Notes under the pieces: model-generated
Database searches by the model: none
Told to the model about the DNA's origin: nothing
What the model saw: the letters and a program-made list of their open reading frames with translations, nothing else
Source: Rikenellaceae bacterium
GTDB lineage: Bacteria > Bacteroidota > Bacteroidia > Bacteroidales > Rikenellaceae
Length of the DNA: 64,000 nt
Assembly: GCA_902363575.1 (NCBI GenBank)
Contig: CABJAJ010000006.1
Location: forward strand, 97,497 to 161,496
Direction of reading: 5' to 3'
Part shown: one piece after another, positions 52,245 through 61,641 of the stretch
Layout: every line of letters begins with the position of its first letter
How positions within the stretch are numbered: the stretch's first letter is position 1
Position numbers and translations under genes: made by a program

Positions 52245-53675
52245 CTATTCGTCCTTCACGCAACGGATTTGCAAGCCGTTGGCACGCTGGAAATCGGTCC
52301 GCGGACGCATTTCGCTCCGCAGCGCATCCTCCGTATCGAGCGTGAAGTACATACCCGAAGAGGTGAGCGCGGCCGACCCCGTGCCGCTTGTCCAGTAGCA
52401 GCCTACCCAGGGTTTGGGCACCTCGTTGGTATTGATATTCTGAATACCTCCGAGCAGTGCGCTGCGACGTCCTGCACCCAGGTAGAAAGCCGTCACGACG
52501 CCGTCGGTGAGATGCCAGCCGTAGGACTGCCGGTAAGCCTCCACGCCCGCCGCAAGGTCGTCGGCAATGGTCAGCCCGGCAAAAGCGTCCCCGTCGGGTA
52601 CGCGCCAACCCTTCGGACAGGGATCGGCCGCCGTTTTCGCCGTGCCGCCCCACAGGTCGTCGGAATGAGCCGCATAGAGCCAGTCGAACCCCGATTCCTC
52701 CACGCCCAGAATAAAAGACATGGGATTCGCAAGAGCGTAAGCCTCGGTGCCCGTTTCGGCGCTCGACTCGACATAGGAGAGGTACGTGCGGCTGTTGTTG
52801 CCGTTGTACATATCGGCGTCCTTTCCGGAAGCACAGTCATAGGCATAGGGGCCGACGAAAGGCTCGCGACGACCCCATTGGTAATATAATCCGTAGGAGG
52901 CGAGAATCTGCTCCCGAGTCGCATTGTCGTTCGCCCCGGCGCCCAGGTTGCGCGTCATGAATGTCAATCCGTTGGCGTAGGTCTGGCTCTGCGTCGAAGG
53001 GTCGTAATCCGTAACCCAGAGATGCCAGCTCCAGATCAGCCTGCCGTCGGCATCGTATGCGCCGACCAGCGCATTGCCCTCCGTGAGCGCGCCGCCATCC
53101 CCCGAGCCGACGAAGAACGAAGCCCGGCCCTGTCCGTCGAGCTCAAGGTAGCGGATCAGGTTTTTGGCGGTCTGCCAGATCACCTCCACGCTGGCGGTCG
53201 CAAGCGGCTCGCGCCCCTCGCCCCGGACCAGTGCATTGAATGTATAATACGTGTCGGGACGAGACAGGATATAACAGTTGGATTGCTCCGAGGCGAGGTC
53301 CCGGCTGCCCGCAATCGCAACGAACAGGTCTGCCGAAACCGACTTGCCTCCATTGACGTAACCGACCAGTTTGATCGTTCCCTGACGTTCGGCCCCCGGC
53401 TCGTCGGCCGCGGGGGCAGTGACCTTCATCCTGAGCGTACTCAGATCCGCTTCGGCCGTCCAGCCCGAAGGCGTCGAAGAAACAGTGATGCTGCCGATGT
53501 TGTCGGCCGAGAATGCGATCGTCTGCGTTTGGCCTTCGGCGTCGAAATAAAGGGTGCTGGAGGGGAAGGAGAGCGACCCCGAAGCGTCGTCCTTACTGCA
53601 CGAGTGGAAAACGCCGACCGTTACGATCAGCGCCGTCAACACTTTCAGGGCGGTGTGCATGGCTCGATATGTCAT
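52245..53675 (-). CDS. FISUMP-domain surface lipoprotein
   Basis: A 476-residue lipoprotein. The signal ends in VFHSCSKDD; the start could be Met1 (53675) or Met6 (53660). A BACON/Ig-like domain follows (about 35-120, LSFPSSTLYFDAEGQTQTIA, TPSGWTAEADLSTLRMKV), then a middle beta-rich region, then a FISUMP domain (about 235-476) with FMTRNLGAGANDN, YYQWGRREPFVGP, CPKGWRVPDGDAFAGL and the terminal LQIRCVKDE. Similar domain end to the lipoprotein at 48033, but with a different N-terminal module. Probably cell-surface exposed. Confidence 0.85.
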   Translation of the reverse strand: MTYRAMHTALKVLTALIVTVGVFHSCSKDDASGSLSFPSSTLYFDAEGQTQTIAFSADNIGSITVSSTPSGWTAEADLSTLRMKVTAPAADEPGAERQGTIKLVGYVNGGKSVSADLFVAIAGSRDLASEQSNCYILSRPDTYYTFNALVRGEGREPLATASVEVIWQTAKNLIRYLELDGQGRASFFVGSGDGGALTEGNALVGAYDADGRLIWSWHLWVTDYDPSTQSQTYANGLTFMTRNLGAGANDNATREQILASYGLYYQWGRREPFVGPYAYDCASGKDADMYNGNNSRTYLSYVESSAETGTEAYALANPMSFILGVEESGFDWLYAAHSDDLWGGTAKTAADPCPKGWRVPDGDAFAGLTIADDLAAGVEAYRQSYGWHLTDGVVTAFYLGAGRRSALLGGIQNINTNEVPKPWVGCYWTSGTGSAALTSSGMYFTLDTEDALRSEMRPRTDFQRANGLQIRCVKDE

Positions 53676-53703
53676 ATGATTCCGAATTTACAATAAATCT
53701 TTG

Positions 53704-53711
53704 CAAAGATA
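53704..53711 (-). promoter_or_regulatory. -7 box for the FISUMP lipoprotein at 52245-53675
   Basis: TATCTTTG on the minus strand, 28 bp upstream of Met1. Confidence 0.55.
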
Positions 53712-53809
53712 CCAAAACGCGCTGGAATTCCTACGATGCGTCACGGAATAATTTGTTTTAGGAATAGTTCTTGTCATCCGTTCCAACGTAACAAAAACGA
53801 AAATCGTAT

Positions 53810-54577
53810 ATGTCCAAAGTCAAAATCGAGACAGGAAGCAAGCCTGCCGATGCAAAATACCGCATCACCGTGACCGAAAAGGGCCCTTACATGGTATTCG
53901 GACATCCGCCGCTGGCCCAGCACTACATCATGCTCAACGAGCACGGCGAAAGCTGGTATTTCCAGCAGGGCCGGAGCTTTCCGACCGAGGCGGAGCCGAC
54001 CGCGCTCTGCCGCTGCGGGGCTTCGCACAAGGCGCCCTACTGCGACGGCTCCCACGCCCATGCCGAATGGGACCCCACGCTGCAATCGTCCAGCGATGCG
54101 CTGCTGGACAACATCGAAATCGTGGAAGGCGAAACGCTTATGATGACCGACAACGAGAAATACTGCGTATTCGCCCGTTTCTGTCACCCCGGCGGAAGCG
54201 CCTGGAACCTGACCGAAATGTCCGCCGACCCCGAAGCCCGCAAGCTGGCGATCCGCGAGGCGTCGATGTGTCCGAGCGGACGGCTCTTGGCATGGGACCT
54301 GCAAACGGAAAAACCTTACGAATACCGTTTCGAGCCGAGCCTGGGGCTGATCGAGGACCCGGCCATCGGATCGAGCGGCGGCCTGTGGGTGCGGGGCGGC
54401 ATCCCTGTCCAGCGGGAAAACGGCCGCACATACGAAATCCGGAACAGGGTAGTGCTGTGCCGCTGCGGGCAGTCGGTCAATAAACCCTATTGCGACGGCA
54501 CACACGCCGCGATCAAATGGCGGGACAACCTCGAAGGGGTGCCGGAGGGGGAGACCGTGCCGGAACACGCCTACTGA
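53810..54577 (+). CDS. Double CDGSH iron-sulfur domain protein
   Basis: A 255-residue redox protein with two CDGSH-type 2Fe-2S motifs: Cys67, Cys69, Cys78, His82 and Cys217, Cys219, Cys228, His232. Between them is a divergent Cys region (YCVFARFCHPGG ... SMCPSGRL) resembling the Fer4_19/MitoNEET-associated domain. The arrangement matches long bacterial CDGSH proteins with linker iron-sulfur-like domains. Likely role in electron transfer or iron-sulfur trafficking. Monocistronic. Confidence 0.92.
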   Translation: MSKVKIETGSKPADAKYRITVTEKGPYMVFGHPPLAQHYIMLNEHGESWYFQQGRSFPTEAEPTALCRCGASHKAPYCDGSHAHAEWDPTLQSSSDALLDNIEIVEGETLMMTDNEKYCVFARFCHPGGSAWNLTEMSADPEARKLAIREASMCPSGRLLAWDLQTEKPYEYRFEPSLGLIEDPAIGSSGGLWVRGGIPVQRENGRTYEIRNRVVLCRCGQSVNKPYCDGTHAAIKWRDNLEGVPEGETVPEHAY

Positions 54578-54633
54578 TCGGGTTCCGCCCAAACCCGGCC
54601 GACAGCAAAATACGGCTGGCGATCCGGGATACG

Positions 54634-54668
54634 AAAAAGCCGCGCCCACAGGGGCGCGGCTTCGTTTT
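54634..54668. terminator. Hairpin terminator between convergent genes
   Basis: AAGCCGCGCCC / GGGCGCGGCTT with a 4-base loop. A run of A precedes it (T tract for the minus strand) and CGTTTT follows it, so it can work in both directions. Confidence 0.8.
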
Positions 54669-54678
54669 GAGCGATCCG

Positions 54679-55644
54679 CTATTTTTTGTCCGGCCGCGAA
54701 ATGCTCTCGCGCATCGAGGTGTCGGCCATGATGTTTTTCATCTTGTAGTAGTCCATGATCCCCAGGTTGCCGTTCCGGAACGCCTCGGCCATCGCCAGCG
54801 GCACTTCGGCTTCGGCCAGGATCACCTTGGCCCGGGCATCCTGCGCCTTGGCCTTATTCTCCTGCTCCAGCGCCACGGCCATCGCACGCCGCTCCTCGGC
54901 CTTGGCCTGAGCGATGTTTTTATCGGCCTGCGCCTGATCCATCTGCAACTGGGCTCCGATGTTTTTGCCCACGTCGATATCGGCGATATCGATCGAGAGG
55001 ATCTCGAACGCCGTCCCCGCGTCGAGGCCCTTTTCGAGCACTACGCGCGAGATGGAATCGGGATTCTCGAGCACGATTTTATGCGACGCGGCTGAGCCGA
55101 TGGAGGAGACGATGCCCTCGCCCACACGGGCGAGCACGGTCTCTTCGCCGGCGCCGCCGACCAACTGCTTGATATTGGCCCGTACCGTCACACGCGCCTT
55201 TGCGATCAACTGGATGCCGTCCTTGGCGACAGCCGCCACGGGAGGGGTGTTGATGACTTTGGGATTGACCGACATCTGCACGGCCTCGAATACGTCGCGG
55301 CCCGCCAGATCGATCGCCGTCGCCATCTTGAAGTCGAGCAGGATATTGGCTTTCTGCGCCGAGACGAGCGCATGCACCACGTTCGATACGTTGCCGCCGG
55401 CAAGGTAATGGGCCTCCAACTCGTTGGGATTGAGATTCAGGCCGGCCTTGGTGCTCTCGATCATCGAGGAAACGATGGTCGAGGGCGGCACTTTGCGCCA
55501 TCGCATGAGTATCAGTTGCAGCAAGCTGATTTTAACGCCGGAGACCAGCGCCGAAAACCACAGGCCGACGGGAATGAAATAGAAGATCAGCCAAACGGCA
55601 AAGAGCGCCACCAGCACGATCAGGACGATGAAACCTATTTCCAT
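54679..55644 (-). CDS. floA: Flotillin-like protein FloA
   Basis: A 321-residue membrane-microdomain scaffold. One N-terminal hairpin/membrane helix (about 4-35, [20 protein letters not shown]), an SPFH-like domain (about 50-230; [37 protein letters not shown]), and an Ala/Glu/Lys-rich coiled coil ([19 protein letters not shown]). Normal length. The last gene of the minus-strand operon; its usual partner NfeD is directly upstream. Confidence 0.95.
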   Translation of the reverse strand: MEIGFIVLIVLVALFAVWLIFYFIPVGLWFSALVSGVKISLLQLILMRWRKVPPSTIVSSMIESTKAGLNLNPNELEAHYLAGGNVSNVVHALVSAQKANILLDFKMATAIDLAGRDVFEAVQMSVNPKVINTPPVAAVAKDGIQLIAKARVTVRANIKQLVGGAGEETVLARVGEGIVSSIGSAASHKIVLENPDSISRVVLEKGLDAGTAFEILSIDIADIDVGKNIGAQLQMDQAQADKNIAQAKAEERRAMAVALEQENKAKAQDARAKVILAEAEVPLAMAEAFRNGNLGIMDYYKMKNIMADTSMRESISRPDKK

Positions 55645-55665
55645 AACGATAAGATTTTATGTTGG

Positions 55666-56166
55666 TTACTTGATAACGCGGACGATGACGTTGAAATTCT
55701 CGAACCCGACCACCTCCACTTCGGAGCGGGGATCGACGTAGCGGTCGAGCGACTTGGCTTCGTAAATGCGTCCTCCGATATCGACCTTGCCCATCGGGGA
55801 GAGGCGCGAAAGGGTAACGCCCTGGTCGCCGATCCGGACGTTGTCCTCCTCGGGCGTGCGCATGCTCGACGAGTCGATCTGCTGTTTGAGCGAGAAACGC
55901 TGCCAGGTCTTGGCCCTGAGCGAAACGATCGTAGCGCCGGCCGACAGGACGAGGATCGCCACCGTGACCACGGCGCCCGTCAGGGGGCCGTAATCGCGGA
56001 ACGCCATATAGATCGAACTGCCGTAACAGACGAGAGCCAAAATACCTCCGATCGAAATGCCGGGCAGCAGGACGATCTCGGCGACGAGGAAGAGCACCCC
56101 GAACAGAATCAATAGAATGATGAAAAACATAGCGGCAAAAAATAAAGTCGCTATAAAGGTAATCAA
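55666..56166 (-). CDS. NfeD-family membrane protein
   Basis: A 166-residue short-form NfeD: two to three membrane helices (about 3-30, 33-50, 62-82) followed by a C-terminal OB-fold domain (about 105-166; VRIGDQGVTLSRLSPMGKVD, SEVEVVGFENFNVIV). Works with FloA in membrane microdomains. A start at Met13 (56130) is also possible. It lies 21 bp upstream of floA. Confidence 0.92.
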   Translation of the reverse strand: MITFIATLFFAAMFFIILLILFGVLFLVAEIVLLPGISIGGILALVCYGSSIYMAFRDYGPLTGAVVTVAILVLSAGATIVSLRAKTWQRFSLKQQIDSSSMRTPEEDNVRIGDQGVTLSRLSPMGKVDIGGRIYEAKSLDRYVDPRSEVEVVGFENFNVIVRVIK

Positions 56167-56175
56167 ATTTTCCGG

Positions 56176-57714
56176 TTATCCGCCGATTTCGGACACTTTT
56201 ATCGTCAATCCGGCCCCGACTCCCCGGATCGCTTCGGCCGCACGCAAAGCCGACGCCTTGTCCTCGAAAGGCCCCACGACCACCATCCTGTCGCCCACCC
56301 GGGTGAGCTCGTAACCCGGCGAAGCGGCGGCCAGGGCGCGGCGCACCTGCTCGCCGATGGGTTCCTCGCCGAGCACCTCGACACGGAAAGCAATCGCTTC
56401 GCCCGCATCCGCTTCGGTCAGGTTGGAGGCATGACCGTCGTTCCAGACGACGACTTCAGGGCGTTTGAATCCCCGTTCTTTCAACCGATCCCGGGCGTCG
56501 AGCGCCTCGGCGCGGGTTTCAAAACCGCCCGCATAGTAGGCATAACGTCCCTCTGCGGTACGCAAATAGCCCAACGGCGACACGCCTTTAAAGATCGAAG
56601 GCGAGGGTTTGTCCCGGAATGTGCCGAGCAGGATGCGATAGATCGTGCCCCGATCGTAAACGCGACATTCGGGAATCGGATTGCGGTAGTTGTAGATCGG
56701 TGCGGCGGAAAAAACCAGCGGTTCGTAATCGAGGAAGAATCGCTCGCGCCACGCGATCGGAGGGAGCAGATAGTCCACGCCGCTCAGCCGCTGCACGGCA
56801 GCGGCGAGCGAATCGCGCGCTTCGCCCAGGCCGAGCATACGGGCCAGCCCGACTTCGTAGTCGTCCACGAGTTGCTTCTGGACGAAATAGTCGGTGACCG
56901 CATCCGAGGAATAGGCCCCTTCGAGGTCGGTGAGCCGTCGCCGCGCGGCATCCATCGCCTCCTCGCGGCGGGTCAGCTCCTCCTCCGCACCCAGCTTGTC
57001 GAGCAGGTAATTGTAGGCATAGGTCTTATTGTCGAAAACGTAGCTCCAGGTCTGCGTGAGCGAATCGCTCAGCACCCGGTTCATCCCTTCGATCGTGCGG
57101 AACTTCCCTTCCAGATCGGCGGCCGCACGCTCGTTACGCACCGTGTCGTAAATCCCCGCAAGCTCCTGCATCTGCCGGTAGTTCTCCTTGTACCTGCGCA
57201 CATACTCTTCGGCGACGCGTTCGAGGCGCTGCGCCCTCAGCAGGGCTTCGTAATCGGGCGTTGGCAGGTTTTCCCGAAAAAAGAGGTTATCGACCAGATA
57301 ACGCCGCTTGAGCGAATCGGGTACCGCAAAAGCAGCTTCCGTCGCAGAAACGGGCGGCGGAGTGGCGACATGCAGATTCGAGAGCACCCACTCCTGTTCG
57401 ATGGTGTTGATGCGGTCGATGAGTTTTCCGCGTGCGCTGCGGATCGAAAATATCGCCTCCTCGAGCCGGAGAATTTCGCCCGAGTAGGCCTGCCTCTGCT
57501 CGGGATGGTCACGCAATTGCAGGCGCGTGCGCTCGACGGCCCGCACCACGGAATCCTCCCGCTGCTGCAACCTGCCGTCTTCGGCAAGCAGGGACATATA
57601 GGCGGCGTTCCCCTCCAGTCCGGCGATACGCGGCCGCACCTGCTGCGCAGCCACGGACAAGGCCGACAGGAAACAGGCCAACATGCATATCGTCTTAAAA
57701 TTACTCATTCTCAT
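56176..57714 (-). CDS. Exported coiled-coil protein with SPOR-like repeats
   Basis: A 512-residue protein read from ATG 57714, which overlaps the trkH stop as ATGA. Signal peptide ending LSVAAQ, a long helical and coiled-coil region (about 45-300, many Arg/Glu/Leu), then a C-terminal part with two SPOR-like segments: YRILLGTFRDKPSPSIFKG ... YYAGGFETRAEALDARDRLK and GYELTRVGDRMVVVGPFEDK. SPOR modules bind denuded peptidoglycan at division sites. Its role beside TrkH and FloA is unknown; it may anchor the envelope complex. Confidence 0.75.
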   Translation of the reverse strand: MRMSNFKTICMLACFLSALSVAAQQVRPRIAGLEGNAAYMSLLAEDGRLQQREDSVVRAVERTRLQLRDHPEQRQAYSGEILRLEEAIFSIRSARGKLIDRINTIEQEWVLSNLHVATPPPVSATEAAFAVPDSLKRRYLVDNLFFRENLPTPDYEALLRAQRLERVAEEYVRRYKENYRQMQELAGIYDTVRNERAAADLEGKFRTIEGMNRVLSDSLTQTWSYVFDNKTYAYNYLLDKLGAEEELTRREEAMDAARRRLTDLEGAYSSDAVTDYFVQKQLVDDYEVGLARMLGLGEARDSLAAAVQRLSGVDYLLPPIAWRERFFLDYEPLVFSAAPIYNYRNPIPECRVYDRGTIYRILLGTFRDKPSPSIFKGVSPLGYLRTAEGRYAYYAGGFETRAEALDARDRLKERGFKRPEVVVWNDGHASNLTEADAGEAIAFRVEVLGEEPIGEQVRRALAAASPGYELTRVGDRMVVVGPFEDKASALRAAEAIRGVGAGLTIKVSEIGG

Positions 57715-59156
57715 CTCCACCATTTGATAAAGAACAACTGGATCAATCCGAAAATCTCGAGACGGCCCAACAGCATCAGAAACGTATTGCTGAATTTGAC
57801 CACGGCAGGCAATCCCGCATAGTTGCTCATCGATCCCACCTGTCCGAAACCGGGTCCCACATTGCCCATGCTGGCCATCGAAGCCGAGAAACTGGTCATC
57901 AGATCCACGCCGAAAAGCGTGCTGAAAACCGTGCCGGCCAGCAGGAACGCCAGGTAGGTGACGATGAAGAGCGAAACCAGATGCAGCACCTCGTTCTCCT
58001 GAATCACGCCGTCCATCTTGATGCGCAATACGGCGTTGGGATGTTGCTGCTGCCGCAGACGAGTTCGCATCATCTTAAAAGCCAACAGCATACGGTTCGA
58101 CTTGATGCCGCCCGACGTGGAGCCGGCACAGGCACAGACAAGTGAGCCGAAAATCAGCACGATGATGGCCAGAGGCGTCCAGACGTTGCTGTCGGCCGTG
58201 GCGAAGCCCGTAGTGGTCACCACCGACACGACCTGGAACGAAGCGTGGCGGAGCGCGGTGAGCAGACCGGGATAGATATCGGCGAAATAGAGGCTCAGCC
58301 CCACGACCAGACTGCATACGAGCATCATGCCCAGATAAAACCGCGTGACCTCCGAGCGGAAGATATTGTTGTACTTTCCGGTCACGGTCGCGTAGATCAG
58401 ACCGAAATGGATGCCCGCGACGGCCATCGTGAACATCAGGATCGTATCAATGGCGGCGCTGTCGAAATAGGCGATGCTGGTATTTTTGGTGCCGAAGCCG
58501 CTGGTGGCGCAGGCCGACATGGCGTGGGCGAGAGCGTCGAACCAGTTCATGCCCGCGAGCCTGAGCAGCAGGGTCGAAGCGAGTGTCAGACCGAAATAGA
58601 CCACCAGCAGAATCTGAACGATCATCTGCGTGCGGTAGCGGTAGTTGTCCTTGGCCATGACCGAGAGTTCGACGTTCGAGAGGGTCATCCTGCTGCGTCC
58701 GAGCGAGGGGAGAATCACCAGAGCGAACATGATTACGCCCATACCGCCGATCCAGGTCGAAGACATGCGCCAGAACATCAGTCCACGGGGCAGGGCTTCG
58801 ACGTCCGTAAGGATCGAGGAGCCGGTGGTGGTGAAACCGGATACGCTCTCGAACCACGCATTTATCAGGCTGAACTCCCCGCCCCAAATCAGGTAGGGGA
58901 ACATCCCGACCACGCAGGCCACCAGCCAGGCGCCTACCACGATGCAGTAACCTTCTTTGTTGGTGATCTGCTCCTTGCGTTCGACGAAAATCAGCGGGAA
59001 CGCTCCCAGCAGAGCCGTCAGCAGGGAGGAGAGCAACAGCGGATAGTAGGCCGAGTCGCGGCCGTTGATGTACGAAATGCAGGCCGACAGGAACATGAAG
59101 GCGGCAATGAACAGCATCGCCACCCCGACGTATCGCATCACGACATTGAACCGCAT
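57711..59156 (-). CDS. trkH: TrkH-family potassium uptake channel
   Basis: A 481-residue inner membrane K+ channel subunit built from four M1-P-M2 repeats. Filter-like segments are visible at SGFTTTGSSILTD, SGFGTKNTSIAY, TTTGFATADSNV and NVGPGFGQVGSMSNYA. Normally gated by a TrkA-type cytosolic NAD/ATP-binding subunit, which is not in this window. It starts 5 bp after the sensor-like gene and overlaps the coiled-coil gene. Confidence 0.95.
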   Translation of the reverse strand: MRFNVVMRYVGVAMLFIAAFMFLSACISYINGRDSAYYPLLLSSLLTALLGAFPLIFVERKEQITNKEGYCIVVGAWLVACVVGMFPYLIWGGEFSLINAWFESVSGFTTTGSSILTDVEALPRGLMFWRMSSTWIGGMGVIMFALVILPSLGRSRMTLSNVELSVMAKDNYRYRTQMIVQILLVVYFGLTLASTLLLRLAGMNWFDALAHAMSACATSGFGTKNTSIAYFDSAAIDTILMFTMAVAGIHFGLIYATVTGKYNNIFRSEVTRFYLGMMLVCSLVVGLSLYFADIYPGLLTALRHASFQVVSVVTTTGFATADSNVWTPLAIIVLIFGSLVCACAGSTSGGIKSNRMLLAFKMMRTRLRQQQHPNAVLRIKMDGVIQENEVLHLVSLFIVTYLAFLLAGTVFSTLFGVDLMTSFSASMASMGNVGPGFGQVGSMSNYAGLPAVVKFSNTFLMLLGRLEIFGLIQLFFIKWWR

Positions 59157-59161
59157 CGCAC

Positions 59162-59917
59162 TCAGATTTTGGGCTGTCTGGTAAGGGCAATCAGCGTATC
59201 GATTTTCTCCTTGAGTTCGAGCACCTCGTCCCGGCAGTCGGTCTTGACCCCGAACGGAATACGGAACGTCAGGAATTCGCCGAGGCTGCGGTTCATCGCC
59301 ACGATGGGATTGACGCAGTAGATCGTCATGAAATAGTAGAGCATCAGCACAATGGCGATCATCACCGCCAGCGAGATCAGCACGGGCGTCACGGCCCGGT
59401 ACGCATTGGTTTTAAGCTGCTCGGTACGGGGGGCGAGCGAGCTTTGCGTGGAGGTCATGTAGTTCTTGATGGCCGATGCCATTCGGTTGTAAAGCCCCTC
59501 GTATTCGTCGTTGTACCACTTTTCGCTCACCCGCTGGGTACTGTCGGCCGCCATGAAACGATCCGTGAGAACGCGCAGTTCGGTGGTGGCGAAAGCCAGC
59601 GAATCGAGGAACGAGCGGTCGAATGCCTCGGCCTGCGCTACGGCGAGCGTGTTTTCCAAACGCATCATACTGGCCGTGCACAGGCTGTCGTAAGCCCTGT
59701 CACCGAAAACCGAAAGGTGGATAAACGCCATGTTCTGCTCGTGCGCAGCATCGAGCATCTCCTTAGCCAACTGAATATTGCGTTGGTTGGCCTTGAGAAT
59801 CTCCTCCGTATCGTTGCTCAGGCGGCTTAGCTCGAAGAATGAAATCATCCCCGAGAAGAAAAGCAGTCCGACGATACTCAGAAAGCCGACCGTCACCCGT
59901 TTGCGAATTCCCGTCAT
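59162..59917 (-). CDS. Sensor-like membrane protein with four-helix-bundle domain, no output domain
   Basis: A 251-residue protein from MTGIRKRVTVGFLSIVGLLF (59917). Membrane helices at about 9-30 and 178-200 frame a periplasmic helical bundle (SRLSNDTEEILKANQRNIQL ... HEQNMAFIHLSVFGDR) resembling 4HB_MCP chemoreceptor sensors. After the second helix comes a HAMP-like piece (VNPIVAMNRSLGEFLTFRIP), and the protein ends about 50 residues later with no kinase, signalling or cyclase domain. First gene of the trkH-floA operon; could sense osmotic or envelope state for TrkH. Confidence 0.78.
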   Translation of the reverse strand: MTGIRKRVTVGFLSIVGLLFFSGMISFFELSRLSNDTEEILKANQRNIQLAKEMLDAAHEQNMAFIHLSVFGDRAYDSLCTASMMRLENTLAVAQAEAFDRSFLDSLAFATTELRVLTDRFMAADSTQRVSEKWYNDEYEGLYNRMASAIKNYMTSTQSSLAPRTEQLKTNAYRAVTPVLISLAVMIAIVLMLYYFMTIYCVNPIVAMNRSLGEFLTFRIPFGVKTDCRDEVLELKEKIDTLIALTRQPKI

Positions 59918-59941
59918 AGCACATTTACCGTTACTTGCATG

Positions 59942-59972
59942 CAAAGATAGTACAAACCGGGCGCAAAAGCAA
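59942..59972 (-). promoter_or_regulatory. Promoter of the sensor-trkH-floA operon
   Basis: On the minus strand TTG (59970-59972), 20 bp, TATCTTTG (59942-59949). 24 bp from the box to the start codon. Confidence 0.65.
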
Positions 59973-60049
59973 CCGCGACTGCGGGGTTATTTTACCGAGA
60001 GGCTCTCCGTCCCGATCCGGCAGGATACCAACCGGACAAAACGGCCGGT

Positions 60050-61348
60050 TCAGGCCAGCACTTCCCCCGTTAGGTCGTGCGTCTGCTCCTCCATGCCGAG
60101 CAGCCGCACAGGGCATACCCTCCCGATCGCCTCGCGCCGGTAGGGGGCTTTCACCCGCCGGTAGTTGCCCGTATAACCGTACATCATCCCCCCGCGCATC
60201 GTACTTTCAAAAAGCACCCGGTCCTCGGTGCCGACCGCCGCACGGCAGAAATCCCCGTGCAGCCTCCGGCAAAGCGACTCCAGCCGTGCGACCCGTTCGG
60301 CGGCCACGGCAGGCGAAACTTTATCCGGGAGCTCGACGGCCGGTGTTCCGGGCCGTTCGGAAAAGGGGAAAATATGGAGAAAAGCGGGGGAGAGCCGCTC
60401 CAGAAATTCATACGTCGTGCGGAATTCGGCTTCCGTCTCACCGGGAAACCCGACGATCACGTCGATCCCGATAAAGGCGTCGGGCATAAGGCTGCGCACG
60501 GCGGCGATCCGTTCGGCGAAACGCGCAGTCGTGTAACGGCGTCGCATCAGCCCCAGGATGCGGTCGCAGCCGCTTTGCAGGGGCACATGGAAATGGTGCT
60601 GGAATTTAGAGGACGAAGCGCAGAAGCCGATGATTTCGTCGGTGAGCAGGTTGGGCTCGATCGAAGAGATGCGGTAGCGCTCGATCCCCTCCACCGCCTC
60701 GAGAGCCCGCAGCAAATCGATGAAACGCTCTCCCGTCGTGCGCCCGAAATCGCCGGTATTCACCCCCGTTACCACGATTTCCCGCTGTCCGGCGGCGGCG
60801 ATGCGGTGCGCCTCGTCCACCAGCACGGCGACGGGCGGATTGCGGCTTGCGCCGCGGGCATAGTGGATGGTGCAGTAGGCGCACTTGTAGTCGCAGCCGT
60901 CCTGCACCTTGAGGAAAGCGCGCGTACGGTCGCCGCCCGAAAAAGCCGCGAAAAAGCGGGTCAGCTCCTCGGTGGCGCAACTGTAAACCCGGGCCGGTCC
61001 TTTGCCCGAAAGCGCCGCCACGCGACCGAAAAGGTCGCCCTTGTCGTTGTTCCCCAACACAAGATCGACCCCTTCGATGGCGGCGATCTCCTGCGGCCTG
61101 AGCTGGGCGTAGCATCCCGTCACGGCGATGATGGCCGACGGATTACGACGGTGGAGCCGGCGGATCAGGTTGCGGCACTTCTTGTCGGCATGTTCGGTTA
61201 CCGAGCAGGTGTTCACCACGCAGATATCGGCCTGCTCCTGCGCCCCGACCCGCACATAGCCCCCTTCGGCGAATTCGCGTGCGAGGGCCGAGGTTTCGGA
61301 AAAGTTGAGCTTGCACCCGAGGGTGTGAAAACTGACGCGGCGTTCCAT
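60050..61348 (-). CDS. mtaB: tRNA t6A37 methylthiotransferase MtaB
   Basis: Radical-SAM enzyme converting t6A37 to ms2t6A37 in tRNA. It has 432 residues from MERRVSFHTLGC. The N-terminal UPF0004 domain has cluster cysteines Cys12, Cys48 and Cys79; the radical-SAM triad Cys152, Cys156 and Cys159 lies in QDGCDYKCAYC; a C-terminal TRAM-like domain ends in LTGEVLA. The start is placed at the family-conserved N-terminus; the frame is open upstream but unsupported. Monocistronic. Confidence 0.94.
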   Translation of the reverse strand: MERRVSFHTLGCKLNFSETSALAREFAEGGYVRVGAQEQADICVVNTCSVTEHADKKCRNLIRRLHRRNPSAIIAVTGCYAQLRPQEIAAIEGVDLVLGNNDKGDLFGRVAALSGKGPARVYSCATEELTRFFAAFSGGDRTRAFLKVQDGCDYKCAYCTIHYARGASRNPPVAVLVDEAHRIAAAGQREIVVTGVNTGDFGRTTGERFIDLLRALEAVEGIERYRISSIEPNLLTDEIIGFCASSSKFQHHFHVPLQSGCDRILGLMRRRYTTARFAERIAAVRSLMPDAFIGIDVIVGFPGETEAEFRTTYEFLERLSPAFLHIFPFSERPGTPAVELPDKVSPAVAAERVARLESLCRRLHGDFCRAAVGTEDRVLFESTMRGGMMYGYTGNYRRVKAPYRREAIGRVCPVRLLGMEEQTHDLTGEVLA

Positions 61349-61393
61349 GACGATTGTTTTTTCGGTCGTTCCGTTTCGGAAACTTACGGGGGA

Positions 61394-61401
61394 CAAAGGT
61401 A
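61394..61401 (-). promoter_or_regulatory. -7 box for mtaB
   Basis: TACCTTTG on the minus strand, 45 bp upstream of the ATG. Confidence 0.55.
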
Positions 61402-61589
61402 CGAAAAAGTGTCCGAATAGAAAACGACCGCACACCCCTTCGATGTCGAATCCCCCAAAAACCGGGCACTCCGATGGCCGGCACCGAATGGGCGATGCGT
61501 TTTGGCCGGTTCGGATGGCGGTTCGCCAACCGAAGTGCCGCTCGCCCTTCCTTCGTTCCCGACGGAACGAAATCTTCACCGGACAAATG

Positions 61590-61620
61590 TTGCAACTACC
61601 GATATTATTCTTTAAATTTG
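61590..61620 (+). promoter_or_regulatory. Promoter of the secreted protein gene at 61642
   Basis: TTG (61590-61592), 20 bp, TAAATTTG (61613-61620), 21 bp before the ATG. Confidence 0.65.
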
Positions 61621-61641
61621 GTAAAATAAGCAACCTGCCGC

